The position numbers were made by a program, and so were the translations under genes. A stretch of 24,113 nt of DNA from an uncultured Planctomycetaceae bacterium (GTDB taxonomy: Bacteria; Planctomycetota; Planctomycetia; Pirellulales; Pirellulaceae). Within the stretch, counting starts at the first letter, position 1; every line of letters starts with the position of its first letter. The notes beneath the pieces were generated by a model. The model was given only the letters and a program-made list of their open reading frames with translations, was not told the DNA's origin and did no database searches. The DNA is taken from contig CAIYOB010000709.1 of assembly GCA_903927685.1 (NCBI GenBank), positions 1 to 24,113 of the forward strand. Reading direction: 5' to 3'. Below are positions 1-7,493 of the stretch, in pieces.

Positions 1-2168
1 CGCAGGTACGCCTCGCCCTCGTGCGGCAGAGTCCAGCCGTCGACAAGCACCGGCCGGCGCGGCTGCGGCTTGACCGCGGAAACGCGCACGTGCAGATCGA
101 CATTCTGCGCGGGCCTGTCCGGGGCGCGGAATGTCACCTGCGCTTGGTACTCGCCCGGCGGCACGCCGTGCGTGTCGACCGTGACCCACACGCCCGCGAT
201 GTTCAGCGGCGGCACCGTGATGTTCGCCCGCCGCAGCAGAAAGAACGGCGTCCACGCTTGGCGGTCGCCGCCGTAGGGCACGAACGCCTCGGCGCGCCAC
301 GTGATGGCCTGCGGAAAGACGCCGGCGGCGCCGGTGAGCGGGCTGGCGTGGACGTCCAGGGTGAGGGGCGCGTCGGTCAGGTTCCTGAGCCCGACCTGGA
401 CCGCGCGGTTGGCGTCGCCGGCCATGAGCAGCGACTGCGTGCGCACCGTCCCGGAAACCGGCTCGTCAGGCCAGCCGTCACCCGCCGTGACTTGATCCGC
501 CCACACCTCCTGCGAGAGCGGACGGTAAGGGTTGGCGGCGAGCCACAGCAGCAGTTGGTCGGTCGGTCCGCTGCCCGCCCGAGCCGCCCGCTCGCGGTAC
601 ATCTCCAGCGTCCACGGCGGTCGCACGGTGCCGCTGGGAGTCAGGCTCAGGTCGTCCACCAGGAACAGCGCATAGATGCGGCGGTACGTGCCTCCGGCCC
701 CGGCGCCGTCCAGAATGAAGGCGACTTGCACCTCGTCCGGCCGCTCGACGGCGACCTCGCCCATCTTCATCCAGACGCTGGGGATCTTGCCCTGGTGATG
801 GTATGTGAACTGCTCCCGTCCGCCAATGCTGACCTTGCCGAACCACGGCGCGGTGTAGCCGAGGTTGGTCGGGTTGGACAGCACCCACACGGCATACCGG
901 CCGGGCGCCGTCACCGGCACGCGGGTGGTCACGGTGCCCGTGGGGCTGCCGTAGCTCGCTTCCAGCCGTCCCGGTCCGCCGTACCAGCCACCGTATTTCG
1001 CGTCGGGACCGTCCGCGTCGTACCCGCCCTCGGCACGCAAACCCGGCACGTTGCTGCCCACGTCGTGCCACACGTAGTGATACTTGAGCGGCTGCCGGCT
1101 AATGTCGGCCGTCAGAACGTCGATCTGCCGTCGAGCCCGCACGGGATTGGCCACCATGTTCCACGTCTCGTGGTAGACGACTTGACGTTCCGGCGCGCGG
1201 TAGTCGGGCTTGGCGTTCTCGTCGTATTCCTTTCGTTCGAGTTCGTCGATGATGCCGCGCCAGAACTGCCGGCTCAAGTCGAACAACTGCGGCTGGTCGG
1301 CCGCGTCCTCCCAGGCGACCGGGCGTAGCTGCCACCAACGCCAGTCTTCGAGATCGGTTAGCGGGGCGGTGGCCGTCCATTGGATGCCCACTGGCGCGGC
1401 AGCGCGAATCGCCTGCCGGGCTTCGTCGGTCGGCGGTTCGGCCCACAGTTCGTCGGTCGCATACAGACAGTCCACGCGCCGCACGTCGTACCCGCCTCCG
1501 CCGTGCCACCACCGCGTGACGTGCCCCAACTGGATGACCAGATCGCCGGCCGGCAGATCGACGATCATGTCCTTCCAGACATAGCCCGCCTGCCCGACCG
1601 CGGGCTGATCGTAGAACTCGTCCGGCTGGCAGATCGGCCCGCGCTGCTGCTGCCCCGCGAGATAGATCTTCAGCGAGGTCACGCCCCGGGCGTTGAGGTT
1701 GGCGAAGTACCGGACCCACAGCCGGTAGCAACCCGCGGTGGGAACGCGAACCGGCACGCTGACCGTCGGCCCGGCGTCCGTCGCGCCGCTGGTGATGGCC
1801 TCGCCCTCCACCCGCCAACCATTTCGTCGCTCCACGTCCAACAGCTCGGGCTCGACGAGCACCCGCGTGAGCGTCCCCGGCGGCTTCTGCTTTGCCGTTG
1901 GGAGCAGCGTCTCGGGCGTCAGACCTCGATCTTTCACGAAAGCGTGAAACCGCCGGATCGACGAAGCGTTGTGTCCCAGATGCCAGAGCGTCATCCCGAG
2001 CGAGTATCGCGCCCCGAGCGGCTCGTCGACGACCGGCGCCGGCTGCGGCTGCGCCACCCCAGCGCCCGCCAGCAACAGCCCTAAACACAGGCCAACCGCG
2101 CCGCGGGGCCCTCGCAGAAACCTCCGCCGCCAGCACGCACCACCGAGAACCTCGTTCGTTGTATCCAT
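1..2168 (-). CDS. Large exported protein, probable glycoside-hydrolase-like (partial, C-terminus off the left edge)
   Basis: Reading from an ATG at 2168, the minus strand stays open to the window edge (about 722 codons). The N-terminus has a twin-arginine-like stretch (RRRFLRG, residues ~14-20), a hydrophobic core and a likely cleavage site after AGVA, so it is probably exported, possibly by Tat. Two similar beta-rich segments follow: residues ~85-215, rich in Trp/Tyr/Gly (YRLWVRYFAN, TRWWHGGGGYDV), and ~340-470 (GRYAVWVLSNPTN). Both look like jelly-roll carbohydrate-binding modules. An Ig-like segment near the edge (WVTVDTHGVPPGEY) resembles the region preceding the TIM barrel in planctomycete DUF4091-type glycosidases. 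The catalytic part is not in the window, so enzymatic function is inference. No strong Shine-Dalgarno site is visible. It is transcribed divergently from the gene at 2389. Confidence 0.8.
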   Translation of the reverse strand, partial: MDTTNEVLGGACWRRRFLRGPRGAVGLCLGLLLAGAGVAQPQPAPVVDEPLGARYSLGMTLWHLGHNASSIRRFHAFVKDRGLTPETLLPTAKQKPPGTLTRVLVEPELLDVERRNGWRVEGEAITSGATDAGPTVSVPVRVPTAGCYRLWVRYFANLNARGVTSLKIYLAGQQQRGPICQPDEFYDQPAVGQAGYVWKDMIVDLPAGDLVIQLGHVTRWWHGGGGYDVRRVDCLYATDELWAEPPTDEARQAIRAAAPVGIQWTATAPLTDLEDWRWWQLRPVAWEDAADQPQLFDLSRQFWRGIIDELERKEYDENAKPDYRAPERQVVYHETWNMVANPVRARRQIDVLTADISRQPLKYHYVWHDVGSNVPGLRAEGGYDADGPDAKYGGWYGGPGRLEASYGSPTGTVTTRVPVTAPGRYAVWVLSNPTNLGYTAPWFGKVSIGGREQFTYHHQGKIPSVWMKMGEVAVERPDEVQVAFILDGAGAGGTYRRIYALFLVDDLSLTPSGTVRPPWTLEMYRERAARAGSGPTDQLLLWLAANPYRPLSQEVWADQVTAGDGWPDEPVSGTVRTQSLLMAGDANRAVQVGLRNLTDAPLTLDVHASPLTGAAGVFPQAITWRAEAFVPYGGDRQAWTPFFLLRRANITVPPLNIAGVWVTVDTHGVPPGEYQAQVTFRAPDRPAQNVDLHVRVSAVKPQPRRPVLVDGWTLPHEGEAYL

Positions 2169-2216
2169 CGCCGACTGACCGCCTGATTGGAATCTCCGGG
2201 TTTCGCCTGCCGTCCG

Positions 2217-2246
2217 AGTCTAGCCGGGGTAATCCAGCGGAAACAA
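2217..2246 (-). promoter_or_regulatory. Candidate sigma70-type promoter for the exported protein gene at 2168
   Basis: On the minus strand a TTGTTT box (2246-2241) is followed after 18 bases by TAGACT (2222-2217). This would give a leader of about 40-45 bases before the ATG at 2168. The match to consensus is moderate and planctomycete promoters are poorly characterised, so it is only a candidate. Confidence 0.25.
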
Positions 2247-2259
2247 GAGGGCGATCAAT

Positions 2260-2290
2260 TTGCCCGCAAGTCGCTTAACTCAATTTTAAT
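2260..2290 (+). promoter_or_regulatory. Candidate promoter for the NTF2-like / glycine-rich gene pair
   Basis: TTGCCC (2260-2265) and TTTAAT (2285-2290) lie 19 bases apart in the only AT-rich patch of this divergent intergenic region. The spacer is longer than ideal. Two small hairpins follow in the leader (2309-2321 and 2326-2339). Confidence 0.25.
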
Positions 2291-2388
2291 GACAAGACAC
2301 GCGAGAATGGGGCGGTGCCCCTCTTGCGTCAACGGACGCTGCAACAGATCATCATGGGCCTATTCCTTCTTGTCCGGAGACTGAATCT

Positions 2389-3318
2389 ATGAACATCGGT
2401 CCGCATCTCGTCGTACTCTCGAGCTTACTGTTGGCTGGCCTCTGCCACACGGCGGCGGGCGCCGAGCCCCAGCCGCCCCAGTCGTCGGCTCCGTCCGACT
2501 CCAGGGAAGCGGATCGTGCGGCGGTTCACGCGGCGGTCGAAGCGTTGGCCGGCGCCTTCGAGTCCCGCGACGGCAAGTCGCTGGCCGGCAACTTCACTGC
2601 GGAGGGCGAGTTTCGGAACGTTGAGGGCGTGGTGCTTCGTGGGCGGGAAGCCCTGGAGCAGGCGTTCACTGCATTTTTCGCCACGACGCCGGAAGTCTCG
2701 GCGGAAGTTCGCTCCGAAGCCCTGCGATTCCTGTCCGCCGATTCCGCGATCGACGGGGGAACCGTGACCGTCCGGCGCGGCCCGGCCAATCCGGCCCGCA
2801 CCGCCCGTTATGAAGCCCTGGTCGTCCGCGAGGCCCGGAGCTGGAAGTTGGCCCAGCTCACGGAAACCCCGGTCACAGTGGGACCGTCCATCGGGGATCT
2901 CGGCTGGCTGGTCGGCAAATGGTCATCCGTCGGGGGCGATGGCGCTGAAATCCAGACGACCTACATGTGGGATCCCGGCAAGAAGTTCATCTTCTCCCGC
3001 TTTGCGATCAAGGAGAAGGAACTCGCGTTCGGTGGCACCCAAGTCATCGGCTTCGATCCCGCCGCGGGTGTGCTCCACTCTTGGACCTTTGAAACGAATG
3101 GGGGAATTGGCGAGGCCAATTGGCAGCGCGATGGCGACCATTGGGTCCTGGATTCCGCAGGCAGCACGGCCGATGGTCGTTCGCTTGTCGAAACCAATGT
3201 TCTACGGCGAGTCAACGACGACACGTTTACGTGGCAGTCGGTTCGCCGCACGCTCGACGACACCCCGCTGCCGGACTTGGCTCCGGTGAAGGTGACTCGA
3301 GTCAAGACCGAACGGTAG
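2389..3318 (+). CDS. Secreted NTF2-like (SgcJ/EcaC, DUF4440-type) protein
   Basis: A 309-residue protein with an N-terminal signal peptide (hydrophobic residues ~6-24, likely cleavage near TAAGA/EP), so it acts outside the cytoplasm. Residues ~42-160 show the SnoaL/NTF2 pattern: a helix with AVEALAGAFESRDGKSLAGNF, then GEFRN, then alternating strands ending in a Trp-Lys motif (SWKLAQL). Residues ~166-309 form a second, beta-rich domain starting GDLGWLVGKWSS, resembling the DUF1579/lipocalin-like domains that often follow NTF2 domains in planctomycetes. Despite the family label oxidoreductase, no catalytic residues can be assigned; a ligand-binding or scaffold role is as likely. A GGAG site sits about 8 bases upstream of the ATG. 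The next gene starts 39 bases downstream, so the two are probably cotranscribed. Confidence 0.85.
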   Translation: MNIGPHLVVLSSLLLAGLCHTAAGAEPQPPQSSAPSDSREADRAAVHAAVEALAGAFESRDGKSLAGNFTAEGEFRNVEGVVLRGREALEQAFTAFFATTPEVSAEVRSEALRFLSADSAIDGGTVTVRRGPANPARTARYEALVVREARSWKLAQLTETPVTVGPSIGDLGWLVGKWSSVGGDGAEIQTTYMWDPGKKFIFSRFAIKEKELAFGGTQVIGFDPAAGVLHSWTFETNGGIGEANWQRDGDHWVLDSAGSTADGRSLVETNVLRRVNDDTFTWQSVRRTLDDTPLPDLAPVKVTRVKTER

Positions 3319-3357
3319 ATCGATTCCATGAGCCCCGCAGATCAGGAACATCCTTCC

Positions 3358-4788
3358 ATGAGACTTCTTTACTTGTCATCGCCCCTGGTTGTTCTGGCGT
3401 TGATTCTCGTCCCGCCGCAAGTGCTGGCCCAGCGCGGCGGCCGTGGCGGCGGGCCTGGAGGCGGAGCCGGCGGTTTCGGTGGCGGCATGCCGCATGGCGG
3501 CGGCGGGGCTGGCGGAATCGGTAGCGGCGCCGGCGGGCCCGGCGGCATGCAACGCGGCCCCGGCGGCGGTGGATTCGGTGCCGGCGGCGGTGGGTTTGGA
3601 GCCGGCGGCGGTGGGTTTGGAGCCGGCGGCGGTGGATTCGGTGCCGGTGGCGGTGGGTTTGGAGCCGGTGGCGGTGGATTTGGTGGGTTGGGGGCTGGTG
3701 GTGGTCCCGGTCGTGGCGGTGGCGGATTCAGCGGCGGTCAAGCCGGAGCGGGCGGTTTTGGTGGCGGACTCTCCGGCTCATTCGCCCCGGGCGGATTCTC
3801 CGGCGGAATGGAACATGGTTCCGCGGCGTTGGGGCCGTACAGCCAGGGCGGATTGGGAGCTCGACCGGGAACAGGAGCTCGAAGTCCTAGCGTTCCTGGC
3901 GCTGCTCCGGGTGTTCGACCCGGCGCTGAAGCCAACGCCGGTGGGCCCGTTGGCGGCGTGGGGGTACCACGGGAAGCAGGCGAACCTGGCGGACTGACCG
4001 CCGTGGCTGGGGCGGACGGTTTGGCCCGTTCGGCCAGTGGCATCGGTGTCCGTCCCGGCGCCGGTGCGGAGTACGCCGGCGCGCCGGCTGCCGGCGCCGC
4101 CGCCCACGCGTACGGCACGTCGTACACGTCGTCGGCCGAACTCGCGGCCCAGGGAGCCGCTGTGCGCGGCGCTGCTGTCGGACACGCCGCCTATACCCCC
4201 GCCATGTATGCGAGCTACCCGCGTGCGTGGAACCCCGCCAACGTGGTCACGGGCTCGCTGTACACGCATCCTGGCTACAATAACTTGGCTGTGGGTTTGG
4301 GCATGGCCGCCCAGCCCGTTGCGTTTGATTACGGGGGAAACGTCGTCGTGCAGAATGAGGCGGTCTACGTCAACGGCGAGGCGGCCGGGACGCCCCAGCA
4401 GTATGCGGCCCAGGCCAGTCTGATCGCGAATGCGGGGCAGGCCGCACCGCCGGCTCAGGATACGAAGTGGCTCCCGCTGGGGATCTTCGCCGTCGTCGAA
4501 GGCAACCAGACGAACTCGAACGACGTCTTCCAATTGGCCGTCGACCAACAGGGCGTCATTCGCGGGAACTACCACGACACGGCGAACAACCAAGTCGAGC
4601 CCCTGGCGGGCTCCGTCGACAAACAGACGCAGCGCGCGGCCTGGAAGATCGGCAGCGACCAGTTTCCGGTCTACGAGGCGGGCATCGCCAACCTGACCAA
4701 GGACGAGACTCCGATGCTCATCCATACCCAAGACGGTCAGACGCGGCAACTGTCCTTGATCAGGCTTCCGCAACCCGCCCAGCAATGA
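3358..4788 (+). CDS. Secreted glycine-rich repeat protein with conserved C-terminal domain
   Basis: Start chosen at the ATG at 3358, which has AGGA about 9 bases upstream and begins a clean signal peptide (LLYLSSPLVVLALILV, cleavage after VLA/QR). An in-frame ATG at 3328 has no ribosome site and would bury the signal. The mature N-terminal half (residues ~26-165) is extremely Gly-rich, with six 7-residue units GGGGFGA. A Pro/Gly/Ala-rich linker follows, then a Tyr-containing stretch (MYASYPRAWNPANVV). The last ~110 residues form a compact domain (WLPLGIFAVVEGNQ, RGNYHDTANN, AAWKIGSDQFPVYEAG). Similar Gly-rich surface proteins with this kind of tail have, from memory, been labelled protocadherin-like in planctomycetes, a name that says little about function. 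A cell-surface or structural role is inferred. It is the second gene of a pair with the NTF2-like protein. Confidence 0.8.
   Translation: MRLLYLSSPLVVLALILVPPQVLAQRGGRGGGPGGGAGGFGGGMPHGGGGAGGIGSGAGGPGGMQRGPGGGGFGAGGGGFGAGGGGFGAGGGGFGAGGGGFGAGGGGFGGLGAGGGPGRGGGGFSGGQAGAGGFGGGLSGSFAPGGFSGGMEHGSAALGPYSQGGLGARPGTGARSPSVPGAAPGVRPGAEANAGGPVGGVGVPREAGEPGGLTAVAGADGLARSASGIGVRPGAGAEYAGAPAAGAAAHAYGTSYTSSAELAAQGAAVRGAAVGHAAYTPAMYASYPRAWNPANVVTGSLYTHPGYNNLAVGLGMAAQPVAFDYGGNVVVQNEAVYVNGEAAGTPQQYAAQASLIANAGQAAPPAQDTKWLPLGIFAVVEGNQTNSNDVFQLAVDQQGVIRGNYHDTANNQVEPLAGSVDKQTQRAAWKIGSDQFPVYEAGIANLTKDETPMLIHTQDGQTRQLSLIRLPQPAQQ
3562..3687 (+). repeat. Six tandem 21-bp units encoding GGGGFGA heptapeptides
   Basis: Six in-frame 21-base units occur at 3562, 3583, 3604, 3625, 3646 and 3667. 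They alternate between two sequence variants (GGATTCGGTGCC and GGGTTTGGAGCC endings), which suggests duplication of a two-unit block as well as single units. The last unit ends GGTGGG instead of Gly-Ala. Copy number is likely to vary between strains. Confidence 0.9.
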
Positions 4789-4878
4789 CGAACTCCAGAC
4801 AACACACGGAAGTCCCGGGCCACAAATCCGGCGTGTCGTCCGGCAGTTGACGTAGCCGCGGCTCCGAGAAGCAAGACA

Positions 4879-4915
4879 AACGGGCGGAACGGCCGCGGGA
4901 CCGTTCCAGCCCGTT
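4879..4915. terminator. Strong hairpin between convergent genes, probable bidirectional terminator
   Basis: Arms AACGGGC-GGAACGG (4879-4892) and CCGTTCC-A-GCCCGTT (4901-4915) pair over 14 bases with one bulged A, around an 8-base loop. It lies between the stop at 4788 (plus) and the stop at 4959 (minus). There is no clear T-tract on the plus side. On the minus side the stem is followed by GTTTGTCTT, a weak T-rich run. A second small hairpin (GCCTGG/CCAGGC) lies at 4928-4947. Confidence 0.55.
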
Positions 4916-4958
4916 CGTGCGAGCGAGGCCTGGTATTCCGGCCAGGCAAACGAATTGG

Positions 4959-5960
4959 CTAGTACCGGATGATGCAGTCCACGGTGAGGCGGTCCTCGAG
5001 AACGTCCCGGCGGTCGGTCAGCGGGACTTCGAACGCGACGCCGATTTCGTTGAGCACCGTCGGCTTGAACTTGAAGCCGACGGCACCGGATACGATGTCG
5101 TTTCCAGCGACGTTGGCTGACCCGAAATTGAACACATCCAGACCTTCGATGCTCAGCGGCAACGCTTCCCCAGAGTTCATCCAATGATACCAGTTGGTCT
5201 CTCCGAACACATACCAGCGCGATTCGCGAAGCTGCGTGTCCAGGTGAGCTGACCAGTAGGCGACTTGGCTTTCTTCCACGTCATCCGCAGGTAGACGTAA
5301 GCCGGCCGCCGTTACGAAGTGCGCCCGTTCGCCCAACTGCGTGCCCCCGGTCAGGAACAGGTTGAATTCCCCGGAGCCGTTGCCCTGCAGGGCGCGAGGG
5401 CTGCCCACAGGCATTTCAAACGTGGTCCCGGCGCTCAACAGCCGCTGGCGGCACGGGTCTGAATACAGGTTGTACTTCAATCCGGCGGCGATATCCGCCC
5501 AGCCATCGTTTGCATCGAGCGGAATCTCGTTGCTGAACGTGAAAAAGCCGTCCTTGGTGGCAATGATCGACAGCCGGTCTGTCAGAGCCGCACGCACCTG
5601 CGCGGCGATCAAGTTGACATCGCCGCCAGCCAACGGTGCGCGATCGGGAACGGTGTGGTGGACGAAGATCACCCGGGCCTCTGTCAGGGTTCGCGGGTCT
5701 TCAAAGAACACGGGATTCGTCATCGGACTGATGAAGGCCGAATAGTCCGTATTGGTCGGGGCCAGGATTCCCAGCAACCTTCCTTTGTCGCAGGTGCAGT
5801 TGTCCTCGTCCGGGCAATCCGAGGGCTCTGTCGAATCGCTGATACTCGAAACAGCGGTGGCTTCGAGCGGGCCATGGTCAACCGCCGCGCGCTCGGCGGC
5901 GAGAGCACCGGTGGAAAGCAGGAACAAGAGGGCAAGGAATCGGAGTTGTGGAACGAGCAT
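4959..5960 (-). CDS. Exported outer-membrane beta-barrel-like protein
   Basis: A 333-residue protein. The ATG at 5960 is preferred because AGAGGA lies 8-10 bases upstream and a signal peptide follows at once (LVPQLRFLALLFLLSTGALA/AE). Open frame further upstream is not protein-like. After the signal comes a short Cys-cluster (CPDEDNCTC) and then GRLLGILAPTNTDYSAFISPMTNPVFFEDPR given here only in part: TNTDYSAFISPMTNP. The rest is rich in alternating amphipathic strands ending in Asn/Gly turns (GWADIAAGLKYNLYSD, NLFLTGGTQLGE, WYVFGETNWYHW, SGAVGFKFKP). The final residues (TVDCIIRY) end in an aromatic with alternating hydrophobics, the usual outer-membrane barrel signature. This suggests a 10-14-stranded barrel of unknown cargo, perhaps related to transporter-like MetA-type barrels. 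Function unknown; location inferred. Confidence 0.75.
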   Translation of the reverse strand: MLVPQLRFLALLFLLSTGALAAERAAVDHGPLEATAVSSISDSTEPSDCPDEDNCTCDKGRLLGILAPTNTDYSAFISPMTNPVFFEDPRTLTEARVIFVHHTVPDRAPLAGGDVNLIAAQVRAALTDRLSIIATKDGFFTFSNEIPLDANDGWADIAAGLKYNLYSDPCRQRLLSAGTTFEMPVGSPRALQGNGSGEFNLFLTGGTQLGERAHFVTAAGLRLPADDVEESQVAYWSAHLDTQLRESRWYVFGETNWYHWMNSGEALPLSIEGLDVFNFGSANVAGNDIVSGAVGFKFKPTVLNEIGVAFEVPLTDRRDVLEDRLTVDCIIRY

Positions 5961-6471
5961 GGCGTGATCCTCTGGGACGAGAGACGCTCCGAGCATGGAG
6001 TGGGCCGCTCCATGTCGGATGGCCGCTTGATGTACACCGAGACACCAAGACGCAGATCGGCCCCGAACGCCCGGACAAGTGTTGTAGCTCGCGCGAGGGG
6101 GGGCCCTTTGTGACTGTCGTCGCAGAGGATTGGGATCGATCAACCGTGACAGATGCAACGGCAAAGTCTGCCGAGATTTCCCGCAATAACGGTTTACGTC
6201 CCTGGACAGGGTCAACGAAACCGAGGCGCTGATGCAGTGCGCCCTCAGCGACTTCCCAGCCGCTTCGTCAGATTCGGCCTGTCGTCCTGCTAGCTGCCCC
6301 AGCCAGATCTTGCGGTTGGGCTAGTCCGGCCGCGGCGCCTCGATCGGCAAGTCGACCAGTTCGGCGGGCGAGCAACCCAGAAGCAGGGGGCAGCTCGAGT
6401 CCAGCGACTGTTCCCGCAAAACACAGAGTTCGCAGATCGCCACGCCCGATTCAGCAGCCGCCGAGCGGGCG
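5961..6471. other. Intergenic region, no supported gene
   Basis: These 511 bases separate two minus-strand genes. A minus-strand frame from 6470 down to a TAG at about 6320 reads with plausible composition (ends LVDLPIEAPRPD) but has no ATG or ribosome site, so it is not called. A 7-bp inverted repeat (ACGCCCG/CGGGCGT, 6442-6472) directly abuts the stop of the upstream gene and may act as a weak terminator. A possible minus-strand -35 (TTGACC) occurs near 6210 without a convincing -10. Confidence 0.5.
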
Positions 6472-7482
6472 TCAATCCTTCCGAATCAGCTTCTGGGCCC
6501 GCTGGCCCTTGATATCGCCGACGTAGAGGTTCCCGTGCGAATCGACGCTGACGCCGTGCAGCCAGTCGACGCAGCCTGGCACCTTTTCGCCCGGGGACAG
6601 GGGCAGCGTCCACAGCTGCAAGGCCCGGCCGGTCGTGTCGAACCGGATCAGGATCTGGTCCTTGGGCGGGCAGCTCAGCACGCGGTCTTCGTCGCGCCAG
6701 GGCATGGGCGACGAGCCGGAAACCCAGACCTCGTCATTCGGCAGCATCCACAGCCCCCACGGCACGATCAAGTTCCGCCACTCGGCGAGAAAGCGGCCCT
6801 GCGGATCGAAGACCTGAACGCGGATATTGTTGCGATCGGCCACGTAGACTCGGCCCTGCGAGTCTACGGCGATGCTGTGCGGCAGGCTGAACTCGCCCGG
6901 TTCGATTCCCAGTTTGCCCCACGCCCGGACGAACTTGCCGTCGCGATCGAACTGCACGACCCGGTTGTTGCCGTAGCCGTCGGAAACGTAGATGTCGCCC
7001 GCCGGCGTCACCGCAACGTCCGTCGGCTTGTTGAAGTGCGCCGCATCGTCGCCCGCTTCGCCCGGCGTGCCCAAGGTCCTCAGCAGCTGCCCCTCGGGCG
7101 TGAACTGCATCACCACGTGCTTGCCAATGTCGGTCACCCAGACCCGACCGCTGGGATCGAACCGCAGGAAGTGGGCGAGTTGGACCGTATCCGAGCCCCA
7201 ACTGCGGAGGAACTTGCCGTCCGCCGCGTACACCTGCACCGGCGGCTGGCCGCGGGTGAAGACCCAGACCTGGTCCTGGGCATCGACGGCCACGCCTGGT
7301 ATATCGCCCCATTTCACATCCGCCGGCCGTTGCGGCCACAGCGGATCCACTTCGTACCACGGAGCCATGTTGACCCGCGGGTACGGCGGCCCTGCCGACG
7401 CCAGCGGGGCCGGGGCGGCCGCCCAGACAGAACAGCTTGAAACCGCGAGCAGCACGAAAACGACAACCTGAAAAATGCGCAT
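6472..7482 (-). CDS. Exported NHL-repeat six-bladed beta-propeller, PAL-like
   Basis: A 336-residue protein with a signal peptide (MRIFQVVVFVLLAVSSCSVWA/AA). The repeated blade pattern is clear: GVAVDAQDQVWVFTR, FDPSGRVWVTDI, VAVTPAGDIYVSDG, IAVDSQGRVYVADR and VSVDSHGNLYVGD. Each is followed by a VxxFDxxGKF-type strand. The block HFNKPTDVAV...GYGNNRVVQFD and LPHSIAVD...ADRNNIRVQVFD matches the NHL propeller of peptidyl-alpha-hydroxyglycine alpha-amidating lyase (PAL) relatives. Bacterial members are widespread and mostly untested, so lyase activity should not be assumed. The ATG at 7482 is chosen because AAGGAG lies 6 bases upstream, overlapping the stop codon of the upstream gene. A GTG at 7497 would form a GTGA overlap but leaves the ribosome site inside the gene. 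Second gene of the unit starting at 11081. Confidence 0.85.
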   Translation of the reverse strand: MRIFQVVVFVLLAVSSCSVWAAAPAPLASAGPPYPRVNMAPWYEVDPLWPQRPADVKWGDIPGVAVDAQDQVWVFTRGQPPVQVYAADGKFLRSWGSDTVQLAHFLRFDPSGRVWVTDIGKHVVMQFTPEGQLLRTLGTPGEAGDDAAHFNKPTDVAVTPAGDIYVSDGYGNNRVVQFDRDGKFVRAWGKLGIEPGEFSLPHSIAVDSQGRVYVADRNNIRVQVFDPQGRFLAEWRNLIVPWGLWMLPNDEVWVSGSSPMPWRDEDRVLSCPPKDQILIRFDTTGRALQLWTLPLSPGEKVPGCVDWLHGVSVDSHGNLYVGDIKGQRAQKLIRKD

Positions 7483-7493
7483 GCAAATCTCCT

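Noticed and set aside
21..1328. Long plus-strand open frame of 435 codons
   Set aside because: Its product is Arg/Val/His-rich low-information sequence antisense to a protein-like minus-strand frame with signal peptide and normal domain composition; it is a shadow in high-GC DNA.
3376..3741. Minus-strand Thr/Ala repeat frame opposite the glycine repeats
   Set aside because: It is the mechanical complement of the Gly-rich coding repeat; signal peptide and ribosome site support the plus strand.
6320..6470. Minus-strand coding-like frame just downstream of the NHL gene
   Set aside because: Composition is plausible, but there is no ATG, only a weak internal GTG, no ribosome site, and no recognisable protein.
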